Shown: positions 1-7,840, counted from the stretch's first letter. The stretch: DNA of 11,605 nt from Phycisphaerales bacterium UBA2402 (GCA_002343715.1 DDSA01000066.1:1-11605), one strand, 5' to 3'. The notes: generated from the sequence alone by a model not told the origin. Numbers and translations are program-made.

Positions 1-852
1 GATGTGGCGGGGGTCGGGCTGGCGACATGGGGTGCCCTGGTGCTTCTCGCGCACGACCCGATCGACACGGAGGAGCCGCCGAACCCGAGGGCATCGCGGC
101 AACTGCTGATCTGTCTTGATGTCTCGCCGAGCATGCACGTGGAGGATGCGGGCCCCGATGCGGAAAAAGTCTCTCGGTCGCGGTGGGCGGGCAGGCTCGT
201 GCAGGGCATCCTCGACCGGCTCGACATGAAGGACACCCGCATCTCGCTCATCGGGTTCTACACCAAGGCGCTGCCCATCCTGCAGGACACCACCGACAAG
301 AACGTCGTCGCCAACATGTTCGATGGGCTTCGGATGAATGTCGCCTTCGAGTCAGGCACGACCGATCTCGATGCCGGGGTGCGTCTCGCCCTCGACACGG
401 CCCGCCCCTGGGCGCGAAACTCCACAACGCTGGTGGTCATCAGCGACGGAGACATCTCCAAGCCGGTCGCCCCGTTGGCTCTCCCCGGTTCCATTGCCAG
501 CGCCATCGTCATCGGGGTCGGCGATCCCAACAAGGCCACGCTCGTTTCCGGTCATAGCTCCCGTCAGGATACGTGGGCATTGAAACAGCTCGCCGCGAAA
601 CTTCAAGGAACGTACCACGAAGGGAATCGGCTGCACCTGCCCTCCGCCGTACTCGATCGACTCTCGATGGTCACGCCCCGGATCGGGAACGTCGTCGGCC
701 TTCGTGAGGCCGGGCTGATCGCATTGGGACTCGGGGCCGCCATGATCGGCCTCATCGGTCCCGCCCTTCTGTTCTTCGGCACGCCCCGGGCGTTGGCGCC
801 CGGGCGTGTCGCGCACCGTTCCGACCTGGTTCCCCCGCAACCCATCGCCTGA
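1..852 (+). CDS. vWA-domain membrane protein, BatA/BatB-like (5' end missing)
   Basis: The reading frame is open to the first base, so the true start is probably upstream; the GTG at 4 is only the first possible start inside the window. Numbered from that GTG, a short hydrophobic stretch (about 3-16) may be the end of a transmembrane helix. A vWA domain follows. Its metal-ion-dependent adhesion site (MIDAS) looks complete: DVSPS at 39-43, a Thr in GTTD near 119, and Asp 148 in ISDGD. A second hydrophobic helix (about 236-258) lies near the C terminus. A vWA domain flanked by membrane helices is the layout of BatA/BatB proteins of the aerotolerance operon, in which the vWA domain faces the periplasm and probably mediates metal-dependent protein contacts. 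The next gene begins 6 bases after the stop, so the two are almost certainly co-transcribed. The family call is firm; BatA versus BatB cannot be decided. Confidence 0.85.
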   Translation, partial: DVAGVGLATWGALVLLAHDPIDTEEPPNPRASRQLLICLDVSPSMHVEDAGPDAEKVSRSRWAGRLVQGILDRLDMKDTRISLIGFYTKALPILQDTTDKNVVANMFDGLRMNVAFESGTTDLDAGVRLALDTARPWARNSTTLVVISDGDISKPVAPLALPGSIASAIVIGVGDPNKATLVSGHSSRQDTWALKQLAAKLQGTYHEGNRLHLPSAVLDRLSMVTPRIGNVVGLREAGLIALGLGAAMIGLIGPALLFFGTPRALAPGRVAHRSDLVPPQPIA

Positions 853-858
853 TCCGTC

Positions 859-1713
859 ATGCCCCGCAAAGTACTCTGGACCATCTGGGCGCTGCTCCCG
901 ATCTTCGGCCTCTCGTTTCACTACGGGCCGGGTCAGGAACTGGACCGCCGCCGTCAGGCCGCGAAACTCATCGAGGCGTCCGTTGCTGCCCAGGCTCGCG
1001 CCGAGGTCGCCCAGACGGAAGCCTACGAGAAGCATCTCGCTGGCCTCCAAGCCCGCCTGGCTCACTTCTCCGCGAATACGCCCGATACGGCCGCCGTCGC
1101 CGGCGCAGCGGGGGCGGCCGAAAATACAGCCTACGCGGTTGCGGCCGAGGCGTGGCGTGCCGCGGCGGAAGCCTACGGCAAGGCACAGGAGGCGCTCCCG
1201 GCATCGGACGTCGCGCTCGCTCGGCGCGTCAGGGTGTCGAAGGCCTCCGCGCTCATCCGGGCCGGGCAGATCGGCACGGGTGTGCAGGATCTGCAGGACA
1301 TGCTCGATGCCGCCGCGGACGCGGGCGAGAAGGAGGACGATGTTGCCCGTGCCGCCCGTGAAGAGATGGCCGCGGGCTATTACTACGGGGCACGGCTGAT
1401 GCGGCTCGCCGGCAAGCCCGCGCAGGAGTGGCGTCAGGTCTCGGGGATCGCCCGCCAGAACTTTCGCTACCTCGCCGAGTCCTCACCGAACCAGGCCGAG
1501 GCGAAGCATCTGACCAACAACCTTGAACTGGTCCTCAACCTTGAGCAGAGCAGCGTGGAGGACCTTCAAGGAAAGGCCCAACCGAGAAACTCGCCGCGCG
1601 GCAACGGAAGCGGCATCCTTCCCGGCCCGGGACGGCGCAGTCCTCGCCCGCCTCGCCGCGGGGATGCCCGCAACGGCGCGAGCGGAACGGGCGAGATCGA
1701 AGGCGGGTGGTAA
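859..1713 (+). CDS. Single-pass membrane protein with helical extracytoplasmic domain, possible BatC-like partner
   Basis: This 284-residue protein starts at ATG 859, 6 bases after the vWA gene; no clear Shine-Dalgarno is visible, which fits translational coupling. One transmembrane helix (about 5-20) is followed by an Ala/Glu/Arg-rich helical region (about 25-230). It contains stretches such as AAEAWRAAAEAYGKAQEAL that resemble tetratricopeptide (TPR) helix pairs, though I cannot count clean repeats. The last 50 or so residues are Pro/Arg/Gly-rich and probably disordered, ending in GEIEGGW. Third-position G+C stays high through the tail, which argues against a frameshift there. A TPR-like protein after a vWA gene and before a BatD-like gene is the place of BatC in Bat operons, so a scaffolding role at the outer face of the cytoplasmic membrane is inferred. 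No specific family was recognised from sequence alone. Confidence 0.78.
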   Translation: MPRKVLWTIWALLPIFGLSFHYGPGQELDRRRQAAKLIEASVAAQARAEVAQTEAYEKHLAGLQARLAHFSANTPDTAAVAGAAGAAENTAYAVAAEAWRAAAEAYGKAQEALPASDVALARRVRVSKASALIRAGQIGTGVQDLQDMLDAAADAGEKEDDVARAAREEMAAGYYYGARLMRLAGKPAQEWRQVSGIARQNFRYLAESSPNQAEAKHLTNNLELVLNLEQSSVEDLQGKAQPRNSPRGNGSGILPGPGRRSPRPPRRGDARNGASGTGEIEGGW

Positions 1714-1775
1714 CGGTCGGGGTATCGGGCGTGACGGAAACACACGGAGCATCGAATGAAGTCGGTTTCAGTTCC

Positions 1776-1780
1776 AGGAG
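1776..1780 (+). promoter_or_regulatory. Ribosome binding site deciding the start at 1789
   Basis: AGGAG lies 8 bases before ATG 1789. A weaker GGAG at 1746-1749 stands 6 bases before an in-frame ATG at 1756. The stronger match, and the more typical signal peptide it produces, favour 1789. Confidence 0.5.
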
Positions 1781-1788
1781 CGGCAGCG

Positions 1789-4700
1789 ATGAACGAGCGA
1801 TGGGTGCGGACTGGGGGCGTGATCGTCGGGGCGTGTGTGATCCTCGCGGCGATGGCGGGGACGCCGCTCGATGCGCGGGCTCAGGCGACGGCGGCCGTGC
1901 GGATCGTGAACCCGGCGAACACAGAGCCGCCCGATGTGGAAATCGAGTTCGATGAGCCTGAACCTCCTCCCGCGCCGGCGGCGGGCACTTCCCCGCCCTC
2001 CGGCGCGGCCGTCGTGACGCCCCCCCCCAAACTCAGCACACAGGAGATCGACGAACTCAAGTCGCAGTTCGAGGCGCTCTCGCCCGAGGAACAGGCGGAG
2101 ATGAAGGCGTATTACGCCGATCTGGGCCTCAACCTCGATGAAGTTCTGGGCCTCAACGCGGCCCGCTCCGCCGAGCAGGCGAAACTCCAGGAACTCATGT
2201 CGGCGCTGAAGAACCTGGATTTCTCACGCACCCCGCAGGCTGTTCTCGCAGCGCGGGCCCAACTCGGCTTCGGGCAGGTCCCGCAGCCCAACCCGCAGAC
2301 CGCACGCGGCGGCGATATCGCCAAGTGGGCGCACCTTCAGGCGATGGCCGGAGAGTGGGGGGTCTTTGCCGAGTTCATCCGTTCCCGGCCCGAGGCGCAG
2401 TCGCAGGCGATCTTCTCACATCTACTGCAATCCTTGAACAAGGGCAATCCCGGTCTTCTGCCCGAAGAGATCCTCGCCATCGCCGAAGCCTCTCCCGGCG
2501 ACCTGAAGACCTGGCAGTTGCCCGCGCTCTCCGGGCTGTTGAAACAGGCGGCAGAGAAAAACAGCCCCGGCCCGATGCTGGCGAAGATCAAGGCGGGCAC
2601 CCGTCTCTTCGGTCCACAGGACGCTGAACGCCGTCGCCGTACCGTCGATTTCCTCGCCGGGGCGGGGATGGTCATCGAGGCATACGAGTATCTGCCTTCC
2701 CTCGAAGAGGCCCGAGCCGAGCAGGACGGACCCCTCATGATGGTCCACGCCCGGTACAAAGAAGACCTGACCCGCGCGATGGTTTCCGGCCCGGAGACCG
2801 AGGCGGCGCGGCGGGACGCCTGGGATTTGTACTGCGAAGTCTCGCTGCTTCCCCGTGCCACGCTCAGCGTGAAACGCGAGGCCATCCGTCGCGCGGTGGC
2901 GCTGATGGACACCATGCCCAGGGCGAGCGTGACGCCATGGCTCGAGCGGCTCTACGCGGGCGAAGCGATCGGCCCCGTCGCCCTGGAGATCATGGCTCTC
3001 AGCGCGGTCGCCATCGGGAACGAGAAGTCCGATGTCGAGCAGCGTGCGCGGGCCATTCTCTCGCTGAAAGAGGCCGTGGATGTCCTGCTCGCGCGGGGCT
3101 CGGTCGATACCGCGGCCCTCCGCGTGCCCATGCGCATGCTGACCACAGTGCTGGTTTCGGAGATCGAGAACACCGTCAAGGAGAAGGGCCAGCAACGGGT
3201 CATGGCCCGCGAGGCCCAACTCCTCCTCCGGGCCGTTCCCGACAGGCGCTGGTTCGAGGCGTTGGAGCCGAGCCTCTCAACGCGGGCGAGCAAGGCCTGC
3301 ATCGCGATCGCCTTGACCGCCGACGAGACCGATGCGGCCCTCGTCCTGCTCAACGATGCCGTTGCCCGAAGCCCCGAGCAGGCCGTGGAACTCGCCGACG
3401 GCTTCCTGTCGGCATGGCAGCTTCGGTTGCGGCCCGAGAGCAACTTCGATGATGACCGCATGTTCTTCTATTTTTATCGGGAGATGATCCCCTCCGCGCC
3501 CCTGACCCGCGGTCGGCAGCGGCGCAACCTCGACCGCTTGAGCCAACTGATGCGGACGCTCGAGTCAACCGGCGTTGATCCCCGCACCCTGCCCGCCGTC
3601 GCGTCGGCGTTTCAGGCGTGCCACAGCCGCACCGAGGTCTTTGATCGTGCCGACATCGTCCGGATCTTCGGAGACCTCGGCAAGATTCCCGCCAGCACCT
3701 GCTGCGCGCTCGCCGAGACGATGGCCGCGAGCCTCAACGGTGATTGGCGGAACAGGGCCGTGCAGCGGACCACGGGGACCAAGCGCACCGATTCCGAGAT
3801 CGCCCTGCTCGTGGACAAAGGCTACGGCCTCGCGCTGGATCTGATCGACAGCGCCATGGCGAGCCGACGCGACTCCTGGAAGTACGCCTCCATCAAGGCG
3901 GGCCTGGCCTACGACCGGATGATGTTCAAGCAATCGCAAGGCCCGGCCGACGCCGCGAAGACCAACGAATACAGGCAGGCTTCCTTCGGCGCGTTCGAGC
4001 AGGCCGCGGAGCAGTACGCAAAGGCCGTCATCGCGGGCGAGGAACGCGAGGACATCGGCGTCTATCTGCGCTGGTTCGGGGCCGCGATGGGCACGGCTCA
4101 ACTCAACTTCATCCGTGCCGACGACATGCCCACCGAGGGCGGCCCTCCGGACGATCAGATCGATCGCATCCGCGGGTCGATGAACAGGCTCCCGCCGGAT
4201 TCCGCCTTTCGTCATGTCGGTGATTTCGCTCGGACGATGGCCGAGGCGGTCACACGCTCCGACCCCGAGGTCAAACCACGGCTGGTGAAGCAGGCGCTGC
4301 GCATCGTGGGCGATCACCCGGGCGGGGCGGCCCTCCGCGGGATGGATGAACTCTACCGCGATCTGGTTCGGGAAGAACTCAAGTTGCGCCTCACCATCGA
4401 CGGCCCGGACAGCGTCGGAGTCGGCAAGCCCTTCGCCATGCTTGTTTCGTTGCGGTTCACCAACTCGGTGGACCGGGAGACCGGCGGCTTCGCCAAGTAC
4501 CTTCAGAACAACGTTTTCACCCGCGTGGGCAGGGACTATCGTGAGGTCAACTACCGGGACCAGTTCCAGAAGGCGATCGAGGAAGCACTCTCCAAGGCGT
4601 TCTCCATCGACACGATCGGGTACTTCGATCCGTTCATGCCCGCCCGCGGCGTGCAGGAAGAAGGGCAGGACGGTTGGATGGAGAAGCCCATGGCGTACCT

Positions 4701-5664
4701 CATCCTGACGCGGAAGGATCCGAGTGTTGACCGTGTTCCACAAGTCATGCTCGACATGCAGTTCGACGATCAGACCGGCCCGGTCACGCTCGTGCTTCCG
4801 TCGAACACCCCGCCGATCGCGACGGGGGATACCCGTGAGTCCCGCCCCGTGCAGGACCTCGCCGTCTCTCAGATCATCGATGTTCGAGATGCACGAGACG
4901 GGATCAAGGACCGATCCATCAAACTCGAAGTTCAGGTTCGCGGCAAGGGCATGGTCCCCGACATCCGCGAGGTACTGGCGGGGCTTGAGTCTCCCATCGC
5001 GGGCTATGAACTCGCCCAGGACGGGATCGAGTCCAAGCCCACGCTCATCCTGCAGGAAGGGGAAGTCGTTTCCAGCCGATTCTACTGGGGCCCGCCCCAG
5101 CCCCCGAAGACCGGGTATCCGGAGCCGGACGCCGACGGGATGTACCGGCTTCCTGTGGAACGTACATGGGTTGTCACGTACCGACCCGGTGCCGGCGCGA
5201 AAGGCACCACGTTCGCCGTTCCCACGCTTCGCGCGGGCATGAACGCGAAACTCGAGTCACGGTATTACTCGGATCTTGACCTGGTTCCCGTGTCCGGACC
5301 TGTGGTCTTTGTCCAAACTTCGATATTCACGCCGATGCGGATAACTATCGGCATCGGCCTTCTCGTGCTGGGCCTCGGTATCGGCTGGCTTGTGCATCGC
5401 CGCCGCCGTCGGGTTTCCGCGCCCTCGCAGGCGTCGCTCATGCCCGAACGTCTCACCCCGCTGAGCGCCGTCATGGCGCTTCACCGAATTCGGGAGGTTC
5501 GCGCTTCAGTCATGCAGGCCGATGAACGGGAAGCGCTCGAGCGTGACATCCAGGGCATCGAGCGAGCCTACTTCGGCCCCGGTGGGGCGACCAATCCCAA
5601 CGGCGACCTGGCCGCGGTGGTGGGGCGGTGGGCCACTACGCCGGTCTCCGCTCGGCACGACTGA
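1789..5664 (+). CDS. Large exported alpha-solenoid/BatD-like membrane protein
   Basis: The protein has 1291 residues from ATG 1789, or 1302 if ATG 1756 is used. A signal peptide (1-31) has an Arg-containing n-region, a Val/Ile/Ala core and an ARA cleavage site. A Pro-rich linker (about 55-81) is followed by about 780 residues that look almost wholly alpha-helical (about 82-860), suggesting a TPR- or HEAT-like solenoid. A beta-rich part (about 865-1170) follows, opening with LRLTIDGPDSVGVGKPF. It is followed by a transmembrane helix (about 1183-1204), a run of basic residues (RRRRR), and an 87-residue cytoplasmic tail. Beta-sandwich domains ending in one membrane helix are the plan of BatD, and the position after the vWA and helical genes fits. 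BatD proteins are usually well under half this length, so the helical part would be an added module. The BatD relation is inferred from layout and neighbours, not from a diagnostic motif. The spacer to the preceding gene is 75 bases. Confidence 0.8.
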   Translation: MNERWVRTGGVIVGACVILAAMAGTPLDARAQATAAVRIVNPANTEPPDVEIEFDEPEPPPAPAAGTSPPSGAAVVTPPPKLSTQEIDELKSQFEALSPEEQAEMKAYYADLGLNLDEVLGLNAARSAEQAKLQELMSALKNLDFSRTPQAVLAARAQLGFGQVPQPNPQTARGGDIAKWAHLQAMAGEWGVFAEFIRSRPEAQSQAIFSHLLQSLNKGNPGLLPEEILAIAEASPGDLKTWQLPALSGLLKQAAEKNSPGPMLAKIKAGTRLFGPQDAERRRRTVDFLAGAGMVIEAYEYLPSLEEARAEQDGPLMMVHARYKEDLTRAMVSGPETEAARRDAWDLYCEVSLLPRATLSVKREAIRRAVALMDTMPRASVTPWLERLYAGEAIGPVALEIMALSAVAIGNEKSDVEQRARAILSLKEAVDVLLARGSVDTAALRVPMRMLTTVLVSEIENTVKEKGQQRVMAREAQLLLRAVPDRRWFEALEPSLSTRASKACIAIALTADETDAALVLLNDAVARSPEQAVELADGFLSAWQLRLRPESNFDDDRMFFYFYREMIPSAPLTRGRQRRNLDRLSQLMRTLESTGVDPRTLPAVASAFQACHSRTEVFDRADIVRIFGDLGKIPASTCCALAETMAASLNGDWRNRAVQRTTGTKRTDSEIALLVDKGYGLALDLIDSAMASRRDSWKYASIKAGLAYDRMMFKQSQGPADAAKTNEYRQASFGAFEQAAEQYAKAVIAGEEREDIGVYLRWFGAAMGTAQLNFIRADDMPTEGGPPDDQIDRIRGSMNRLPPDSAFRHVGDFARTMAEAVTRSDPEVKPRLVKQALRIVGDHPGGAALRGMDELYRDLVREELKLRLTIDGPDSVGVGKPFAMLVSLRFTNSVDRETGGFAKYLQNNVFTRVGRDYREVNYRDQFQKAIEEALSKAFSIDTIGYFDPFMPARGVQEEGQDGWMEKPMAYLILTRKDPSVDRVPQVMLDMQFDDQTGPVTLVLPSNTPPIATGDTRESRPVQDLAVSQIIDVRDARDGIKDRSIKLEVQVRGKGMVPDIREVLAGLESPIAGYELAQDGIESKPTLILQEGEVVSSRFYWGPPQPPKTGYPEPDADGMYRLPVERTWVVTYRPGAGAKGTTFAVPTLRAGMNAKLESRYYSDLDLVPVSGPVVFVQTSIFTPMRITIGIGLLVLGLGIGWLVHRRRRRVSAPSQASLMPERLTPLSAVMALHRIREVRASVMQADEREALERDIQGIERAYFGPGGATNPNGDLAAVVGRWATTPVSARHD
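2020..2028 (+). repeat. C9 homopolymer inside the large exported-protein gene
   Basis: Nine consecutive C bases encode three Pro codons in the Pro-rich linker just after the signal peptide, directly followed by AAA. Tracts of this length can slip during replication. Here the frame is intact through the tract. Confidence 0.8.
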
Positions 5665-5697
5665 TCGGGCTTGGCGCCTCACCCATACCCTCCGGTG

Positions 5698-6891
5698 ATG
5701 CCTCTTGATGCACACACCGCCGGAGAGTCGCACGGGCCGGCGCTCATCGCCACAATCACCGGCCTTCCTTCCGGCCTCGCGCTCGATGTTGAGTTCATCG
5801 ATGGCGAACTGGCGCGGCGGCAGGGCGGTTATGGCCGCGGCGGGCGTCAGAACATCGAAGAGGACCGCGTCGAGTTCCTCACGGGTGTGCGTCAGGGCCG
5901 GACCACCGGCGGGCCGCTGACCATCGCCATCCGCAACAGAGATTCGCGGCTCGATGACCCTGTGAAGACACCCCCGGTTCACCGGCCCCGCCCCGGCCAC
6001 GCCGATCTCGCGGGCAGCATCAAGTTTCTGACCACCGATTGCCGCGATGTGCTCGAACGTGCCAGCGCCCGCGAGACGGCGGCGCGTGTGGCGATCGGTG
6101 CGGTGGCGAGGTGCCTGCTCCGAGAGTTCGGGATCGAGTCGTTCGGATTCGTCCGTTCGGTGCAGACGGCCGCGACGGATGTGGAGGCCGGCGAGGAGAA
6201 CTGGCTCGCGCTCCGAGACGCTCGTGATGCGAGCGAGACGTATTGCCCCGACCCCATCGCCACCGTCGAGCAGACGCGCCTGATCCATGCAGCCAAACTC
6301 GCGAAGGACACGGTGGGGGGGCTGGTCGAGGCGCACCTCTTCGGCCTGCCGCCGGGGATCGGCAGTTGCATGGACTGGCGCGACAAGCTCGATGCCCGTC
6401 TCGCCTACGCGGTCATGGGCGTGCAGGCCATCAAGGCCGTGGAGATCGGACTGGGCAAGGAGGTCGCTTCGCGTCCCGGCAGCCTGGTCCACGACCCGAT
6501 CCGTTTCAACGCGGCGCTGCGTGATTCGCGCGCGTCCATGGGCTTCACACGCGACACCAATAATGCCGGCGGCACCGAGGGGGGGATGAGTAACGGCCAG
6601 CCCATCGTGGTGCGGGCCGCGATGAAGCCCATCTCCACCCTGGGGCGGGGCATGCCCAGCGTGGACCTGAACACCCTCGAAGCGCAGCAGAGCGCGTACG
6701 AGCGCAGCGACATTTGTGCCGTGTCCGCGGCGAGCGTGGTGGTCGAGAACGTGGCCGCGTTCGAGGTTGCACGCTGTTTCCGAGACAAGTTCGCGGGCGA
6801 TTCGCTCGCCGAGGTCAAGGCCCAGTTCGAGGCCTACATGCTTCTGGCGAGACAGTTGCCGCACCCCTCGCCTTTCGGCCGCATCGCCTAG
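5698..6891 (+). CDS. aroC: Chorismate synthase
   Basis: AroC catalyses the last shikimate-pathway step in the cytoplasm: 5-enolpyruvylshikimate-3-phosphate to chorismate, with reduced FMN as cofactor. All three family signatures are present: GESHGPALIATITG near the N terminus, ERASARETAARVAIGAV in the middle, and RSDICAVSAASVVVEN near the C terminus. Conserved His 12 (GESH), His 101 (RPGH) and Asp 338 (RSD) match the residues implicated in catalysis. The NNAGGTEGGMSNG and RPGSLVHDP blocks are also present. ATG 5698 gives 397 residues and a short start, with the TAGESHG motif beginning at residue 7, as in the actinobacterial-type enzyme. A TTG at 5671 or GTG at 5695 is possible, and no strong Shine-Dalgarno decides. 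The gene begins 33 bases after the large envelope gene and may share its transcript. The third signature has Ile where Pro, Ser or Val is commonest, a conservative change. Confidence 0.97.
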   Translation: MPLDAHTAGESHGPALIATITGLPSGLALDVEFIDGELARRQGGYGRGGRQNIEEDRVEFLTGVRQGRTTGGPLTIAIRNRDSRLDDPVKTPPVHRPRPGHADLAGSIKFLTTDCRDVLERASARETAARVAIGAVARCLLREFGIESFGFVRSVQTAATDVEAGEENWLALRDARDASETYCPDPIATVEQTRLIHAAKLAKDTVGGLVEAHLFGLPPGIGSCMDWRDKLDARLAYAVMGVQAIKAVEIGLGKEVASRPGSLVHDPIRFNAALRDSRASMGFTRDTNNAGGTEGGMSNGQPIVVRAAMKPISTLGRGMPSVDLNTLEAQQSAYERSDICAVSAASVVVENVAAFEVARCFRDKFAGDSLAEVKAQFEAYMLLARQLPHPSPFGRIA

Positions 6892-6945
6892 CCGGGCTTG
6901 CTCATGGGAGTGAAAGCCGGGGCTTGTGTTCCCCAAGAACGATGC

Positions 6946-6952
6946 AAGGGAG
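6946..6952 (+). promoter_or_regulatory. Ribosome binding site deciding the start at 6958
   Basis: AAGGGAG lies 5 bases before ATG 6958. Upstream in-frame starts (TTG 6898, ATG 6904) lack such a site. Confidence 0.6.
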
Positions 6953-6957
6953 TCAGC

Positions 6958-7362
6958 ATGCCATTCGCGATCAACTCATCACGGTGCACGAGTCGTTCTT
7001 CCATGGGCAGGTGCGCGGCGGTGACCGGCGGTCTTCTTTGGTTCGGGGCGGTTGGGTTGCTGGCATTCGCCGGACCGTGGATCAAGTCTTTTTTCTCAGA
7101 GTTCGGCGTCGCCTTGGGGTCGGCGACGGTCTCGACTCTCCGTTTGTCGGACTACTTGTCGGGACACGCACTGATCTCTGTGGGAGTTCTGGGTGCGATT
7201 GTGCTGATGACGTTTCTGGTGACTTTGATTTCACGTTGTGTGTCGGCATTGGGTGTGATGTTCCTGCTGAGCGCCATCGTGGCATGGGGTTTTTTGACGG
7301 TTGTTCTCGCATTGCCGGCACTCCAACTGACAATCCAGACTTCCGACGGTGGGTCGGTCTGA
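6958..7362 (+). CDS. Small three-helix membrane protein, function unknown
   Basis: The protein has 134 residues from ATG 6958, chosen for its ribosome binding site. It is rich in hydrophobic residues, with three likely transmembrane helices at about 22-42, 70-91 and 97-119. A short polar N terminus contains several Ser, Arg and Cys residues, and the C-terminal tail is short. I recognise no family motif. Base use differs from the neighbours: the gene has many TTG, GTT and TTT codons and is visibly less G+C-rich than aroC. That may reflect its hydrophobic composition or separate ancestry. It lies 66 bases after aroC and ends 49 bases before a terminator-like hairpin, so it is probably the last gene of the upstream transcription unit. 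The reading frame is convincing because of the start site and clean helix pattern; no function is assigned. Confidence 0.65.
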   Translation: MPFAINSSRCTSRSSMGRCAAVTGGLLWFGAVGLLAFAGPWIKSFFSEFGVALGSATVSTLRLSDYLSGHALISVGVLGAIVLMTFLVTLISRCVSALGVMFLLSAIVAWGFLTVVLALPALQLTIQTSDGGSV

Positions 7363-7390
7363 CCGCTTCCGAGACGCTTCTCGAATCTGC

Positions 7391-7411
7391 CATACGAACT
7401 TCATACGAACT
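7391..7411 (+). repeat. Tandem 10-base direct repeat beside the terminator
   Basis: CATACGAACT occurs at 7391-7400 and again at 7402-7411, separated by one T. It abuts the terminator-like hairpin. Confidence 0.7.
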
Positions 7412-7438
7412 GAACCCGAGCCACACCTGCTCGGGTTC
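7412..7438 (+). terminator. Rho-independent terminator-like hairpin
   Basis: GAACCCGAGC and GCTCGGGTTC form a perfect 10-bp stem around a 7-base loop (CACACCT), followed by TTTGTG with a short, interrupted T-run. It lies 49 bases after the small membrane-protein stop and probably ends the upstream transcription unit. The imperfect T-tract leaves some doubt about efficiency. Confidence 0.7.
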
Positions 7439-7558
7439 TTTGTGATTCCTTCGAACTGTTACTGCACTTCCAACTTTCACAGTTCGTGTGGAACCGGTTG
7501 TGAGTTAGCGAGTACAAACATGTATCGTGTCCGGCCCGTGCGTCGCTACACGATCACG

Positions 7559-7564
7559 AAGGAG
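7559..7564 (+). promoter_or_regulatory. Ribosome binding site before the 50-codon ORF
   Basis: AAGGAG stands 9 bases before ATG 7574. A second, weaker GAAGGTG lies nearer the start codon. Confidence 0.45.
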
Positions 7565-7573
7565 CCGAAGGTG

Positions 7574-7726
7574 ATGAATTTGGTAAGACAGTCGCGAGCA
7601 CACCCGTCTCGAATGGGAGTTCGAGTACAGACAAGCGGGCTGAACGCTGCTCTCCACGCCGCCGGGCGGGCGAAACCCGACGGCCGCCGCAAGGAGAGCG
7701 GATCGAACATGCTCATGCCGCACTGA
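7574..7726 (+). CDS. Candidate small basic protein, 50 residues, unknown
   Basis: The ORF runs from ATG 7574 to TGA 7724-7726 behind an AAGGAG site at good spacing. The predicted product is strongly basic (eight Arg, two Lys, only a few acidic residues), with no hydrophobic segment and no recognised motif, so it would be soluble and perhaps nucleic-acid binding. Roughly 60-65 percent of codons end in G or C, lower than in the large genes but rising in the second half. The frame also extends upstream to 7349, but that extension crosses the terminator hairpin and part of the membrane-protein gene and is not credible. It could equally be a chance ORF; the ribosome binding site is the main support. 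Confidence 0.35.
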   Translation: MNLVRQSRAHPSRMGVRVQTSGLNAALHAAGRAKPDGRRKESGSNMLMPH

Positions 7727-7763
7727 CACCTTACGAACACATCCGATGCCGGGCCTTCGTCTT

Positions 7764-7840
7764 TACGCCGGCCGCGGTGAACGAACCTCATCGGGCGGTG
7801 TGTGCGCGCCGATCGGTGGGGAACGCACCCGGCCGGCGTA
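7764..7840. repeat. 11-bp perfect inverted repeat with 55-base spacer
   Basis: TACGCCGGCCG (7764-7774) is the exact reverse complement of CGGCCGGCGTA (7830-7840). Between the arms, GTGCG (7802-7806) can pair with CGCAC (7824-7828), enclosing the palindrome CCGATCGG (7809-7816). CCGATG (7743-7748) is complementary to CATCGG (7789-7794), a pairing that would cross the 11-bp stem like a pseudoknot. This could be a structured RNA leader or a pair of protein-binding half-sites. Confidence 0.5.

Noticed and set aside
3565..4743. 392-codon ORF on the minus strand
   Set aside because: It lies wholly opposite the large envelope gene, whose signal peptide, domains and membrane helix are coherent. Long antisense frames are expected in G+C-rich coding DNA, and this product shows no recognisable domain.
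5506..6936. 476-codon ORF on the minus strand
   Set aside because: It is antisense to aroC, whose signatures are unambiguous; the product is an Arg/Gly/His-rich shadow.
7349..7573. Upstream extension of the 50-codon ORF to 125 codons
   Set aside because: It overlaps the end of the membrane-protein gene and runs through the terminator-like hairpin; no start site supports it.
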